From NCBI RefSeq assembly GCF_000962805.1, contig NZ_JZTW01000010.1, forward strand, positions 1 to 64,000: 64,000 nucleotides of DNA. Direction: 5' to 3'. This DNA comes from Pseudarthrobacter chlorophenolicus (GTDB taxonomy: Bacteria > Actinomycetota > Actinomycetes > Actinomycetales > Micrococcaceae). The position numbers and the translations under genes are program-made. Shown piece after piece: positions 1 to 8,213 of the stretch. The notes beneath the pieces were generated by a model. That model ran no database searches and was not told the DNA's origin. It saw only the letters and a program-made list of their open reading frames with translations. Numbering within the stretch: position 1 is the first letter of the stretch; every line of letters starts with the position of its first letter.

Positions 1-197
1 AGAACCCAGCCCAGGCCATAGCCGGCATTACTTGCAGACCTGATTTCTTCGCTAAGTACCAGGGCAGCCGCCCTGGATGCCTCGGTGGCTTCCCGCAGTT
101 TAGCGACAGCCACTTCCAGAGGACGACGAATATCTTCAGGCGGAACAGAGTACTGAGCGCTTTCGTCGCCAATGCGGAAATTCCAGTCGGGCTCCAT
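1..197 (-). CDS. 5' end of an unrecognised protein, truncated by the window edge
   Basis: The first 65 codons of a leftward gene are visible; the rest lies beyond the window. The ATG at 197 follows a strong GGAGG ribosome binding site (about 203-207). The peptide begins MEPDWNFRIGDES and continues with an alanine- and glutamate-rich, probably helical stretch. No signal peptide, membrane segment or family motif is visible, so no function is assigned. Start position and reading frame are well supported; identity is unknown. Confidence 0.6.
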   Translation of the reverse strand, partial: MEPDWNFRIGDESAQYSVPPEDIRRPLEVAVAKLREATEASRAAALVLSEEIRSASNAGYGLGWV

Positions 198-290
198 ATG
201 GTCCTCCAAAATGATGCTGGCCTTTCGGCCAGCTTAGATACCTTGGCGTAACGGCACCCCGCCAAAACTCCGGGGCTGGATCAGGATGGT

Positions 291-315
291 TCCCGGTAAG
301 GGATCCTTACCGGGA
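291..315. repeat. Perfect 11-bp inverted repeat
   Basis: TCCCGGTAAGG at 291-301 is exactly complementary to CCTTACCGGGA at 305-315, with a 3-base loop. No T-run follows, so it could be a hairpin or a protein-binding palindrome rather than an intrinsic terminator. Confidence 0.5.
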
Positions 316-332
316 GACTATTGCCCAATCTA

Positions 333-367
333 ATGGCCATCGGCCCGAGTGGGCGGCCATTCTTCTT
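333..367 (+). terminator. Terminator-like nested hairpin
   Basis: ATGGCC (333-338) pairs with GGCCAT (355-360), and inside it GCCC (343-346) pairs with GGGC (351-354). A pyrimidine-rich TCTTCTT follows. This suits a weak intrinsic terminator, but no rightward gene ends just before it in the window. Confidence 0.3.
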
Positions 368-546
368 GGCTTTCTGCATCTTCGGGCTGCGGCGGCCTTA
401 GAGCCACGCAAGCAATCGATGGGTGAACCGTGGAAGACACGTACGCCGTCGACCAGACCGCCGATAGGATCTTAAAAGAGAACGTCCCCGTCGCCCCGGT
501 TCTGCGCACTTAGCGGCGCGGGCGATCTTCTACAGAGAGGATTGGC

Positions 547-654
547 ATGGCTAAACGAAAAATGCACGGCACGTGGATCCTTTATCTCATCCCCCCATTT
601 CTCGTGGCCACTGGGCTCCATTGGCTTATGAGAGACGTCTGGAACTGGTTCTAA
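547..654 (+). CDS. 35-residue putative membrane microprotein
   Basis: A short open frame of 35 codons begins at ATG 547 and stops at TAA 652-654. It is preceded by a good ribosome binding site, AGAGAGG, six bases before the start. The peptide opens with the basic MAKRKMHG. A hydrophobic run of roughly residues 9-27 (TWILYLIPPFLVATG) follows, and it ends in a tryptophan-rich tail (DVWNWF). This is the layout of a single-pass small membrane protein with a cytoplasmic positive N-terminus. No family is recognised and no function is assigned. The support is the ribosome binding site plus the amphipathic layout; comparative data would be needed to exclude chance. Confidence 0.45.
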   Translation: MAKRKMHGTWILYLIPPFLVATGLHWLMRDVWNWF

Positions 655-705
655 GCAACTGACGGCGGAGTGGCTAATGGCGCTCACTACTGGTTTCTAA
701 AAAGT

Positions 706-871
706 TCAACGTTGCTTAGGACCTGATGTGTCCGGTGAAGGATCGGTCACCGGGCCCTGGTGAGCGCTGTGGGGCTCATGAGGGTTGGGCGGCCACCGAA
801 AATTGCCCAAACCACAATTATGGCTGTCGGTGACGGTCGAAACCTGAGCCGTTGTGACGGCGGCGGAGTTC
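706..871 (-). pseudogene. Possible C-terminal remnant of a small exported protein interrupted by IS30
   Basis: Immediately left of the insertion sequence, the minus strand stays open for 54 codons from the element boundary to a TGA at 706-708. There is no start codon with a ribosome binding site at its beginning. The translated stretch is hydrophilic, rich in Ser, Thr and Pro. It would suit the extracellular part of the membrane-anchored N-terminal fragment on the other side of the element (2159-2262, same strand). The two pieces would make a protein of roughly 90 residues. Joining them is an inference; another minus frame is also open over part of this region. Confidence 0.3.
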
Positions 872-874
872 AGC

Positions 875-886
875 GGTCGTTGCAAC
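875..886 (+). repeat. IS30 left terminal inverted repeat core
   Basis: GGTCGTTGCAAC, a perfect inverted match to 2143-2154, lies just beyond the transposase stop codon. Confidence 0.75.
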
Positions 887-889
887 GAT

Positions 890-2119
890 TTATGGTTCGG
901 TCGAAGGTGAGGCCAGTCTAGTCAGGTGCTCCAGAGGGCTTTGCCATCCGAGGATTTCACGTGGTCGCTGATTGAGTTCGGCGGCGACCATGGCCAGGTG
1001 TTCGCGGGTGTGGACGCTGAGATCTGTTCCCTTCGGAAAGTACTGGCGGAGCAGGCCGTTGGTGTTCTCGTTGGATCCGCGTTGCCAGGGGCTGGCTGGG
1101 TCGCAGAAGTACACAGGAATGCGTGTTTGCCGCGTGAAGTCCTGGTGGCAGGCCATCTCAGTGCCCTGATCCCAGGTTAGGGATCGGCGTAGATGGGCCG
1201 GCAACGGTCCCATCGCTTCGGCCAGTCGATCGCGCAGATTCTCAGCTCCGCGGTTACCGGCCAGATGTACGAGGACGATGAAGCGTGTGGTCCGTTCGAC
1301 CAGAGTGCCGATGGCCGAGCGGCCTCCCTTTCCAATAATTAAATCCCCTTCCCAATGCCCTGGTACTAATCTGCCGATCGCATCTGCCGGCCGGTCTCGG
1401 ATCATGACCATGTCGGGGAAGCGCCTGGTTCGGTGTTCCTTCCTACGACGCGGCCGGCGGCCGGTCCGTCCGGTGCGCAGGGCTGCCGCTGGATCCACGG
1501 CCAAATCCAGGCTTCCGCGCCCGTACAGGGCTTGATAGACGGTCTCCGGGACAACGTGCATTTCCGGTTGTCCAGGGAAGACGGCGCGCAAGCGGTTGCT
1601 GATCTGACGGGGACTCCAGCGCTGTTTCAGGTGATCCCGCACGAACTGCTGCAGCGCTTGGTTAGCGGCGATCTTTCCCGTCCGCTGGCGGCTCCGTCGA
1701 CGCTCGGCACTGCGCTGGGCCGTGCGAGGACGGTAGTCGCCGGAGGGCTCGTGAATGTTTCGGCGGATTTCCCTGCTCACTGTAGATGGACTGCGCCCGA
1801 GCTCTGTGGCGATAGCGCGAATGCTCCGCCCTGCATGCAGGAGGTCCGCGATCGTGATCCGTTCCAACTCCGAGAGAAACCGGGCGGAGATAACCGCCGG
1901 CCTCTGATGCGAGATGGGCGCAACCTTCTTGATGTCTCCGGACTTCAGAACAACCCTGTGGCCATGCCGCCATCGCGTCCCCGAGCTACGGCTGATTCCC
2001 ACAATCCGGCAGGCCTCAGAATTCCCGATTCCCTGTTTCATCAGCTGATCATAGTGAGCCCGAGCGGCGTTCTTTGGAGGTGCGCCCCGGGACTTTCTTG
2101 CTCTCTTCATCTCTGCCAA
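890..2119 (-). CDS. IS30-family transposase
   Basis: DDE recombinase of the IS30/Tra8 group, about 409 residues. The N-terminal third carries helix-turn-helix segments (a resolvase-like region near GISRSSGTRW and a second around IRAIATELGRSPSTVSREIRR). The catalytic core follows, with acidic residues visible in GHWEGDLIIGK, LTWDQGTEM and the late SNENTNGLLRQYFP motif. The gene is full length and uninterrupted, so the element may still be active. AGGAG lies six bases before a TTG at 2119, which I take as the start. An in-frame ATG at 2110 is further from the binding site, and a TTG at 2125 is too close. Confidence 0.9.
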   Translation of the reverse strand: MAEMKRARKSRGAPPKNAARAHYDQLMKQGIGNSEACRIVGISRSSGTRWRHGHRVVLKSGDIKKVAPISHQRPAVISARFLSELERITIADLLHAGRSIRAIATELGRSPSTVSREIRRNIHEPSGDYRPRTAQRSAERRRSRQRTGKIAANQALQQFVRDHLKQRWSPRQISNRLRAVFPGQPEMHVVPETVYQALYGRGSLDLAVDPAAALRTGRTGRRPRRRKEHRTRRFPDMVMIRDRPADAIGRLVPGHWEGDLIIGKGGRSAIGTLVERTTRFIVLVHLAGNRGAENLRDRLAEAMGPLPAHLRRSLTWDQGTEMACHQDFTRQTRIPVYFCDPASPWQRGSNENTNGLLRQYFPKGTDLSVHTREHLAMVAAELNQRPREILGWQSPLEHLTRLASPSTEP

Positions 2120-2142
2120 TTGCAACTCCTAAAAGGTCAGGT

Positions 2143-2154
2143 GTTGCAACGACC
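2143..2154 (-). repeat. IS30 right terminal inverted repeat core
   Basis: GTTGCAACGACC, the exact reverse complement of 875-886, located upstream of the transposase start. Confidence 0.75.
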
Positions 2155-2158
2155 ACTA

Positions 2159-2262
2159 GACGCCAAGCCCACGAAATGGCTCACTTTTCGACCATCGCTG
2201 ACAATGGCAACCACGATTACTACCAGGACGAGAGTTGCAATAAGAATTCCGCGGGGTTTCAT
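2159..2262 (-). pseudogene. N-terminal fragment of a small membrane protein cut by IS30
   Basis: An ATG at 2262 opens a minus-strand frame encoding MKPRGILIATLVLVVIVV and onward: a short basic start followed by a strong hydrophobic helix (residues 6-21), then SDGRKVSHFVGLA. The frame runs straight into the right end of the insertion sequence and stops inside it (TGA 2137-2139), giving a 41-codon hybrid. The type I membrane-anchor layout and the abrupt entry into the element suggest a formerly longer gene. Its continuation is probably the open stretch at 706-871. The ribosome binding site is weak. Confidence 0.4.
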
Positions 2263-2532
2263 ACCCGCAGCCTAAACGGCATGCACCCTATTGAGCGCGA
2301 GGCGAATAGGGCGTCCCGCAGGACCCTGACGCTCGTCCCGTAGGTCCTTCCCCTATCGAGCATAAATTGTCGGGCATAAATACGTACGTTGAGCCAGCGG
2401 CGCGCGGTGAATTGATCGTGCTTTTCGATTCCAGGGACAGGCCTCCTCAGGGTCGGAGAAGAAACGGGGCCTGCCCGGATTGAAGGTCCTTCGCTAACTG
2501 CGGACGCCCGGTCTGAGGCGCGGGGGGTCAGA

Positions 2533-2871
2533 CTAAAAGAGCCGGCTTCTCAGGCGCCTGGATAAGTCGATCAGCATCGCCACAATAAATGACGCATTGA
2601 GGAGCGCCAAGATCGCCAAGGCGGGATTGATCCAAGGAGGAACTAAATCATACTCGGCGTTGCACTTTGTGGTCAAAGGGAACACTTGCAGCTGCTCATA
2701 GTAATGGCTGCTGTGATACTCGTGGTCGTACGTTTGGCCAGCACGCAATTCACATGCCTCCGCTACGTCAAGCCCGCCCGCGGGCAGACCCTGGAAGAAG
2801 ACCGAGACCAACAGGCAAGCGGACAGCAATATCAGCTTAAGCCAAAAGCCAAGCGGTCTAGTTTGTAGCAC
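2533..2871 (-). CDS. Small two-helix membrane protein of unknown function
   Basis: 112 residues. A hydrophobic helix occupies roughly residues 10-28. A likely extracytoplasmic loop of about 50 residues follows, with two cysteines (ACELRAGQ and TKCNAEY) that could form a disulfide. A second helix (about 82-102) precedes a basic cytoplasmic tail RRLRSRLF. The start is a GTG at 2871 with GGGGAG just upstream. No family is recognised. The topology suggests a membrane-anchored protein with an exposed loop; the function is unknown. Confidence 0.65.
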   Translation of the reverse strand: MLQTRPLGFWLKLILLSACLLVSVFFQGLPAGGLDVAEACELRAGQTYDHEYHSSHYYEQLQVFPLTTKCNAEYDLVPPWINPALAILALLNASFIVAMLIDLSRRLRSRLF

Positions 2872-3040
2872 AGTCTCCCCACTCCCTATTCAGCAGTCTA
2901 CCTATCTGTCGCTCAGCGTCCCAAACGCGTGCGAGTTCGCACCCGTTCTGGTCCCGGTGGAGGAGGGGGTCCCATGACGACCACCTGCGAAGGCAGCTCT
3001 CCGGTAGGGTGCGTATGAACGAAATCCACTGGGGGAAATC

Positions 3041-3550
3041 TTGAAGCTACTTCGATCAACGCTGCTCTTATGCCTGCTGGCTTCAGGCCTCGCCGGCTGC
3101 ACCTACACAGAGTCCGCACCGGAACCAGCAGGCGAGCCCAGTCAGCCGTTACCAACTCCGATGGGCTCGCCTGCTGCCGTTCCCTTGACTCTGCAAGGCC
3201 AGTTTCAGTCGCAGGGGGCAACCACCACCGGGACGGCCACCATCCGCGTCACGGAGTCCGGTGCAGCCCTGCAGCTCGAAGACTTTGCCACAGGTCCCGG
3301 CGACAGTATCCGTCTTATGCTGAGCCCCGGGACACTGCGCCCCGGTCCCACTGGTAAGCCGGAGCTGTCCTCATCGACTCTGATTGAGCTGGGGCCGCTG
3401 CGGCTCGACCGGACGGGCAGTCAGCGCATCGATTTGGAGCCCGGAAGGTGGGAGTCGATGCCCGAACCGGTGCGCAGCGTTGTGATCTACAACTATGCCG
3501 GCAGGGTGGCGTACGGCACGGCCAACCTTTTTGAAGCGCCGCCTTCCTGA
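3041..3550 (+). CDS. DM13-domain lipoprotein
   Basis: 169 residues. A signal peptide ends in the lipobox LAGC, with Cys20 as the predicted lipidated residue, so the protein should be anchored outside the membrane. After a Pro/Ser-rich linker, residues about 50-165 match the DM13 fold: a GQFQSQG opening, GTATI, LEDF, LIELGPL, and a closing VVIYNYAGRVAYGTANL. DM13 domains are proposed to have redox or electron-transfer roles, but the conserved cysteine seen near the end of many animal versions is absent here (VVIYNY). The TTG start follows GGGGGAAATC. It is convergent with the hydrolase gene ending at 3598. Confidence 0.8.
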   Translation: MKLLRSTLLLCLLASGLAGCTYTESAPEPAGEPSQPLPTPMGSPAAVPLTLQGQFQSQGATTTGTATIRVTESGAALQLEDFATGPGDSIRLMLSPGTLRPGPTGKPELSSSTLIELGPLRLDRTGSQRIDLEPGRWESMPEPVRSVVIYNYAGRVAYGTANLFEAPPS

Positions 3551-3597
3551 CGGGGAAGGGACCGGCCGGACTCGGCTGACTTCACGTCATACGTGCA

Positions 3598-4344
3598 TCA
3601 GTTCGCCCGGGAGGCTGCCGAATGAATGGCCTTGGCGAGGTCGCGGGGACGGCTCCACATAGGCCAATGCCCCGTGGGAAGGTCAACGACGTCGAGGTGC
3701 TCGATGTTGGCGACCTCGGCGAACATGGGATGGCCAGCACGCGCCAGCTCCAGCACCTTCGCGCCGGGGATCGAGCAGCACACCAGGGTGGTCCGGACTT
3801 TGCGGCGGGCACTGTTGGTGAGTTCGACCCGCTGGCGAAGCACGGGGCCGGGCTCAGGGACGGCCCGGCTCCTGAAACGCTCAAGGACCTCTGCGCTCAG
3901 GCCTTCGAGGCTCGCTTGCTCTGCGAGTACGTCGAAAGAGGGCAGCGGAAGCTCCTCCAGGTCCTCCGGCAGGCCCGGGCCGAAGGCGCTTCCCGGTGCC
4001 ACGGGGCCGGAGTCGACCCACACCACTCGATGGACCAGCTCAGGATGCTGGTCAAGGACAAGGCTGACGGGGGCGTTGGCCCCGCTGTGAGCCACCAGTG
4101 TTGCCGGCTGATCCTCGGTGACTCCCATTTGGGTGATGACGTCCAGGACCGCTGCGGCCTGATCGTCGAGATTCCTGGCCGCACGCTGGGGGTCGTCGCC
4201 GTCGAGACCGGGCAGCGTCACCGCGATTGCCCGGGCGTGGCCGGGTGCCAGGTGTTCAAGCACTTCATCCCAGGCCCAGGCGCCCAGCCAGTGGCCGGCG
4301 ATGAGAATGATGAGCGGGGGATTTGCAGTAGTTGTCATGTCCAT
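3598..4344 (-). CDS. Alpha/beta-fold hydrolase
   Basis: 248 residues, the usual size for a compact alpha/beta hydrolase. The oxyanion region is IAGHWLGAWAW (residues 14-25) and the nucleophile elbow is AHSGAN with Ser87. A late histidine lies in LPTGHWPMW. This is the salicylate-esterase/MenH-like class, and the substrate cannot be read from sequence. It is transcribed divergently from a WYL-domain regulator at 4412, a pairing that suggests local control by that regulator. The annotated ATG is at 4344. A second in-frame ATG at 4338 has better spacing (8 bases) from the AAGG ribosome binding site and may be the true start. Confidence 0.85.
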   Translation of the reverse strand: MDMTTTANPPLIILIAGHWLGAWAWDEVLEHLAPGHARAIAVTLPGLDGDDPQRAARNLDDQAAAVLDVITQMGVTEDQPATLVAHSGANAPVSLVLDQHPELVHRVVWVDSGPVAPGSAFGPGLPEDLEELPLPSFDVLAEQASLEGLSAEVLERFRSRAVPEPGPVLRQRVELTNSARRKVRTTLVCCSIPGAKVLELARAGHPMFAEVANIEHLDVVDLPTGHWPMWSRPRDLAKAIHSAASRAN

Positions 4345-4370
4345 ACCCTTGCAGGCCCGCCGGACAACGG

Positions 4371-4389
4371 TATGTCACTATTTATGTCA
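4371..4389. promoter_or_regulatory. Direct repeat in the divergent hydrolase/WYL-regulator spacer
   Basis: TATGTCA occurs at 4371-4377 and again at 4383-4389, a 12-base period close to one helical turn. The 67-base spacer is shared by two divergent genes. It could be the binding site of the adjacent regulator; this is inference from placement. Confidence 0.35.
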
Positions 4390-4411
4390 TGAATTTACCA
4401 AGGGCCGACCT

Positions 4412-5110
4412 GTGAAGCGGGTCGAACGCCTCCACGCCCTTGCCGAGATGTTGCTCCGCAGCGGCAAACGGGGCGTGTCCGCCGAACGCTTGGCGGGGGA
4501 GTTTGAGGTGTCTGTGCGCACCATCAAGAGAGACCTCGACGCGTTGGAAAACAGCGGAGCACCTGTATGGTCCCGGCCGGGTCCAGGCGGCGGCTACGGA
4601 TTGGCCACAGGAGCATCCCTTCCGCCTGTCACCCTTTCCCCTGCGCAGGCGATGGCGCTTATGGCGGCCGTGACCGCTGCACCCGACGCCCCCTACGCCG
4701 ATCTGGCAGCAGCAGGTATTCAAAAGATTCTTGACGTCCTCGATCCCAAAACCAAGGCCCGTGCCGACGAGCTGGGCAGCAGGGTCTGGGTCAACGCACT
4801 TCCGTCCTCTTCCCGGGCCATCAAGTCTGCGCTGGAGGAGGGGATGGCCGATCAGCGAGTGATCCGCATGCGCTACACATCGAAAAACGGGACCACGACC
4901 ACCCGCGACGTTGAGCCCGTGCTGTTCGCCTCCACCAACGGCCAGTGGTACCTAGTGGGGTGGTGCCGGCTGCGCAACGCTATGCGGTGGTTCACCGTCG
5001 CACGCATCGAACGGGCCAGCGTAACCAAGACTGCTTGCAGCGGCCACACCATCCACGAGGTGGGGGAACCTCCGGCAAACGCCAGGCCGGTGCTCACCCT
5101 GGGCGGGTGA
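4412..5110 (+). CDS. HTH/WYL-domain transcriptional regulator (YafY type)
   Basis: 232 residues from the GTG at 4412. The N-terminus is a DeoR-like winged helix (about residues 1-60) with VSVRTIKRDLDALENSGAPV as the recognition region and the wing GPGGGYGL. A WYL domain follows (about 135-215), recognisable by IRMRYTSKNG, VEPVLFASTNGQWYLVGWC and FTVARIERA. WYL domains sense ligands or nucleic acid in many bacterial regulators. Divergent placement from the hydrolase at 3598-4344 suggests it controls that gene and possibly itself. Upstream in-frame ATGs at 4301 and 4307 would overlap the hydrolase and lack support. Confidence 0.85.
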   Translation: MKRVERLHALAEMLLRSGKRGVSAERLAGEFEVSVRTIKRDLDALENSGAPVWSRPGPGGGYGLATGASLPPVTLSPAQAMALMAAVTAAPDAPYADLAAAGIQKILDVLDPKTKARADELGSRVWVNALPSSSRAIKSALEEGMADQRVIRMRYTSKNGTTTTRDVEPVLFASTNGQWYLVGWCRLRNAMRWFTVARIERASVTKTACSGHTIHEVGEPPANARPVLTLGG

Positions 5111-5148
5111 GTCACGCGTTGCCCAACTACGCCGGTTGCCTCGGGGCG

Positions 5149-5625
5149 TCAGCGCACCGCGGTTTCCTCGGCGCCGGTGATCCTGTGCAGGTCCTGGTAG
5201 GTGATGCAGAACATAGACTCGTGATCGCCCGCTCCGGCCCACAGGAGGCTGTGGGACCGCAGGCTCACGTCAAGCAGGGTTCTGATGCGGCGAGGATGGC
5301 CAACCGGTGCCACGCCGCCCACCTTTTGGCCCGTGTGCTCGAGCACAAAGTCCGGCGACGCGCGGCGGATGCGGCCTTCACCCAGGCGGTCCGCCACCAG
5401 AGCCGTGTCCACCCGTGCCGCGCCGCTGGCAAGGATGAGCAGGGGCGCCCCGTTGAGGTCGAAGATGAGGCTGTTGGTGATGGCTGCAACGTCACAGTCC
5501 AGCGCCTCAGCCGCGGCAACGGCAGTGGGAACGCCAGCGGGGAAGCTGCGCACCGTGTCACCGATGCCCGATTCAAGCAGTACCGTGCGCACCCGGCTGA
5601 CTGGCCCGTCGTCGTGCGTTGTCAT
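5149..5625 (-). CDS. YbaK/EbsC-family aminoacyl-tRNA deacylase
   Basis: 158 residues, full length for the YbaK/prolyl-tRNA-editing fold. The core runs from about residue 25 to 150. It includes AAITNSLIFDLNGAPLLIL, DTALVADRLG and a GQKVGGVAPVGH motif typical of editing pockets. Family members hydrolyse mischarged tRNA (Cys-tRNAPro or Ala-tRNAPro), and the exact substrate here is not determined. It is the last gene of a leftward operon DUF3099, small Cys protein, SURF1, YbaK; the gap to SURF1 is 3 bases. Confidence 0.85.
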   Translation of the reverse strand: MTTHDDGPVSRVRTVLLESGIGDTVRSFPAGVPTAVAAAEALDCDVAAITNSLIFDLNGAPLLILASGAARVDTALVADRLGEGRIRRASPDFVLEHTGQKVGGVAPVGHPRRIRTLLDVSLRSHSLLWAGAGDHESMFCITYQDLHRITGAEETAVR

Positions 5626-5628
5626 GCT

Positions 5629-6501
5629 TCAGTACCCCTGCGCGTCCAGCAGCGCGTCTTCCTCTTCTTCGGCCGTCGCCTTTTTCCGCTTGCGCGCAGG
5701 AGGCGTACGACGGCGGGACGGCACCGCAGCGTGGATGGTCCCGGCTTCCTCGGCCTCGTCTTCCTCGGCGTCAATGGCGGCGTTGCGGGCCTGCTGCCGC
5801 GCCGCGTACCCGAAGCCCACGAACATCAGCACGCCGAACGCGAACCACTGCAACGAATAGGACAGGTGGGTGCCTTCCTCGGTGGACGGTTTCGGGAACG
5901 CCACTGGCATGTCAGCGGCCGCGGGCGTCTCCGAGGCCAGCTGCCCGTAGGCTCCGGTCAGCACCGGGTAGCCAAGCTGCGCCGCATAGGTCGGGAGGTC
6001 GACGGAGGCGAGCTGGCCCTGCGGGGCGCCGCGCTGCAGCTCCGGTTCCCCGTGCTTCAGCCGGACGACGGCGGTCACCTCACCGGAGGGCGGCGCCGGT
6101 ACAGAGTCCGGGCTGCCGGGATTCTTGTTGCCGATGGGCAGCCAGCCGCGGTCAACGATGACCGTTTCGCCGGTGGCCAGCTTGAACGGAACCACAACTT
6201 CGTAGCCCGGCTGGCCGTTCAGGGGACGGTTGCGCACGATGCGCTGGCCATCGGCGTCGTAGGTGCCCTGCAGCTGCACCTGTGTCCATTCCTTGGCGGG
6301 ATCAAGCTGCGCGAACTGGTCCCGGGCTGCCGCGAAAGGAACGGGAGTGGCGGAGTAGTTGCTCACCACGCGGTTGATTTCGGCCAGGGTTTCGGCGCGC
6401 CGGTCCATCTGCCACCGGCCCAGGAACACGCAGGCAGTGGCAAAGATCGCGGCCAGCAGCAGATAACCCAGCCACTTGCTGGAGAAAAGGAAACGGTACA
6501 T
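5629..6501 (-). CDS. SURF1-family cytochrome oxidase assembly protein
   Basis: 290 residues with the two-helix SURF1 topology. The first transmembrane segment is about residues 9-29 (WLGYLLLAAIFATACVFLGR) and the second about 217-236 (SYSLQWFAFGVLMFVGFGYA). Family signatures include GRWQMDRR after the first helix and the IVDRGWLP box. SURF1 proteins assist haem insertion into aa3-type oxidase in the cytoplasmic membrane. A C-terminal basic, Pro/Arg-rich cytoplasmic tail follows the second helix. It directly abuts the next upstream gene (6502). Confidence 0.9.
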   Translation of the reverse strand: MYRFLFSSKWLGYLLLAAIFATACVFLGRWQMDRRAETLAEINRVVSNYSATPVPFAAARDQFAQLDPAKEWTQVQLQGTYDADGQRIVRNRPLNGQPGYEVVVPFKLATGETVIVDRGWLPIGNKNPGSPDSVPAPPSGEVTAVVRLKHGEPELQRGAPQGQLASVDLPTYAAQLGYPVLTGAYGQLASETPAAADMPVAFPKPSTEEGTHLSYSLQWFAFGVLMFVGFGYAARQQARNAAIDAEEDEAEEAGTIHAAVPSRRRTPPARKRKKATAEEEEDALLDAQGY

Positions 6502-6768
6502 TCAGTTGTCCTGCTCCAGGGGGCTGTCGGCGCTGCCGGGCTCGAGGGGAAGGGTTTCCTTCCACAGGCCGCGGGTCTGCAGGTAGTCCTCCAGCCAGCC
6601 GCGGTGGTCCTCGCAGGCCAGCCACGTCTTCCGGCGCTCCGGGGTGTGGATTTTGGGGTTGTTCCACAGCAGTTGCCAGGACGCTCCGGCACGGCAGGCC
6701 TTCCGGGAGCAGAGCGCCGAGTCTGATGCTGCCGGGCTGGTTCCGGCGGCGAAATCAAAAATACTCAC
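6502..6768 (-). CDS. Conserved small cysteine-containing protein
   Basis: 88 residues, mostly hydrophilic, with Cys20, Cys25 and Cys52 (CSRKAC and LACEDHRGWLEDYL). The cysteines and a nearby histidine could bind a metal, but this is not a classical zinc ribbon. It overlaps the end of SURF1's upstream neighbour by four bases (ATGA) and abuts the SURF1 start. This tight coupling points to a role near cytochrome oxidase assembly or simple operon membership. I recognise the arrangement from actinobacteria but do not know a proven function. Confidence 0.7.
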   Translation of the reverse strand: MSIFDFAAGTSPAASDSALCSRKACRAGASWQLLWNNPKIHTPERRKTWLACEDHRGWLEDYLQTRGLWKETLPLEPGSADSPLEQDN

Positions 6769-7196
6769 GGCCCCTGCCGCCCCTCTCCGTTGTCCGGCTC
6801 GTCGTCGTCGTTAATAAGCTCGCCCTGCAGCACCTCGGAACCCTGCTCCTCGTGCCCCGTGGGCGGCGGCGCTTCTAACTCGGCCAGTGGCGCCGAATCC
6901 AGGAGCGCGTCACTGTGCTCTTCGGCCATGTCGCTGCCGTTGGCGATGACCACCGCGATCCATGGCAGGAATACCGCACCGGCCACGGCGATGACCTTGA
7001 GCCAGCCGTCCAGGACAAAAATCATCACCAGGCACACCATGCGGATGCCCATGGCCAGCGCGTACTTGACCATGCGCCTGCGAATGTCCTCGGAATGGGA
7101 TTCCGCGGCATCCGTGATGCTGTGGACTTCGGCGTCCTCGGAGAACCGGCCGGGTTCTCCGGGCACCGAACGTCCCGCGTGGTTTTCAAGGGTCAC
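6765..7196 (-). CDS. DUF3099-family membrane protein
   Basis: 143 residues. The conserved DUF3099 core starts near residue 22 (AEVHSITDAAESHSEDI). It continues through two transmembrane helices, about 43-63 (KYALAMGIRMVCLVMIFVLD) and 67-86 (VIAVAGAVFLPWIAVVIANG). The C-terminal 55 residues are acidic and probably disordered in the cytoplasm. The family is actinobacterial and of unknown function. It is the promoter-proximal gene of the 5149-7196 operon and is divergent from fabG at 7350. Confidence 0.85.
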   Translation of the reverse strand: MTLENHAGRSVPGEPGRFSEDAEVHSITDAAESHSEDIRRRMVKYALAMGIRMVCLVMIFVLDGWLKVIAVAGAVFLPWIAVVIANGSDMAEEHSDALLDSAPLAELEAPPPTGHEEQGSEVLQGELINDDDEPDNGEGRQGP

Positions 7197-7280
7197 AGTG
7201 GTTTCTCACGCTCCAAAGGCTTGCGTCAATTCTCTCACCATCGGCAGTGGCACCCAAACCCGGGCGGGCACGGGCGCTAA

Positions 7281-8075
<795 letters not shown>

Positions 8076-8213
8076 CCTTCCAAACCCCACGCGGCGGCAA
8101 ACCAGCGGACCCAGGCTTCTTTGTGGGACCCGGACAAGGGAATCACCGGACCTCGCTGGCATGATGGAGTTCAGAGCCGCTTCGCTTTAGACGTTTCAAA
8201 CAAAGGAGCCCAG

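Larger units (their letters stand above)
198..546. other. Intergenic region with two hairpins, no convincing gene
   Basis: About 350 bases without a confident gene. The stretch contains two inverted repeats (291-315 and 333-360). It also has a very short open frame from a GTG at 430 to a TAG at 511-513 (27 codons) with no ribosome binding site that I can see. The last bases hold the ribosome binding site of the small membrane gene that starts at 547. Confidence 0.5.
872..2158. mobile_element. IS30-family insertion sequence
   Basis: A single transposase gene fills a segment of about 1.29 kb bounded by short imperfect inverted repeats. The repeat core GGTCGTTGCAAC lies at 875-886 on the left and its exact complement at 2143-2154 on the right. 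Outward of the core the match continues with one mismatch to about 872 and 2158. The exact ends are uncertain by a few bases and no clear target-site duplication is visible. The element appears to sit inside a small minus-strand membrane-protein gene. Confidence 0.8.

Noticed and set aside
430..513. A 27-codon frame starting with GTG in the left intergenic region
   Set aside because: No ribosome binding site, no recognisable features; probably chance.
869..2161. Target-site duplication of the IS30 element
   Set aside because: The two to three bases on each side do not match convincingly, so the exact ends and duplication cannot be stated.
4945..6726. A 593-codon open frame on the plus strand across the YbaK and SURF1 genes
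   Set aside because: Antisense to clearly recognised YbaK and SURF1 proteins, with the composition of a shadow frame and no motif.
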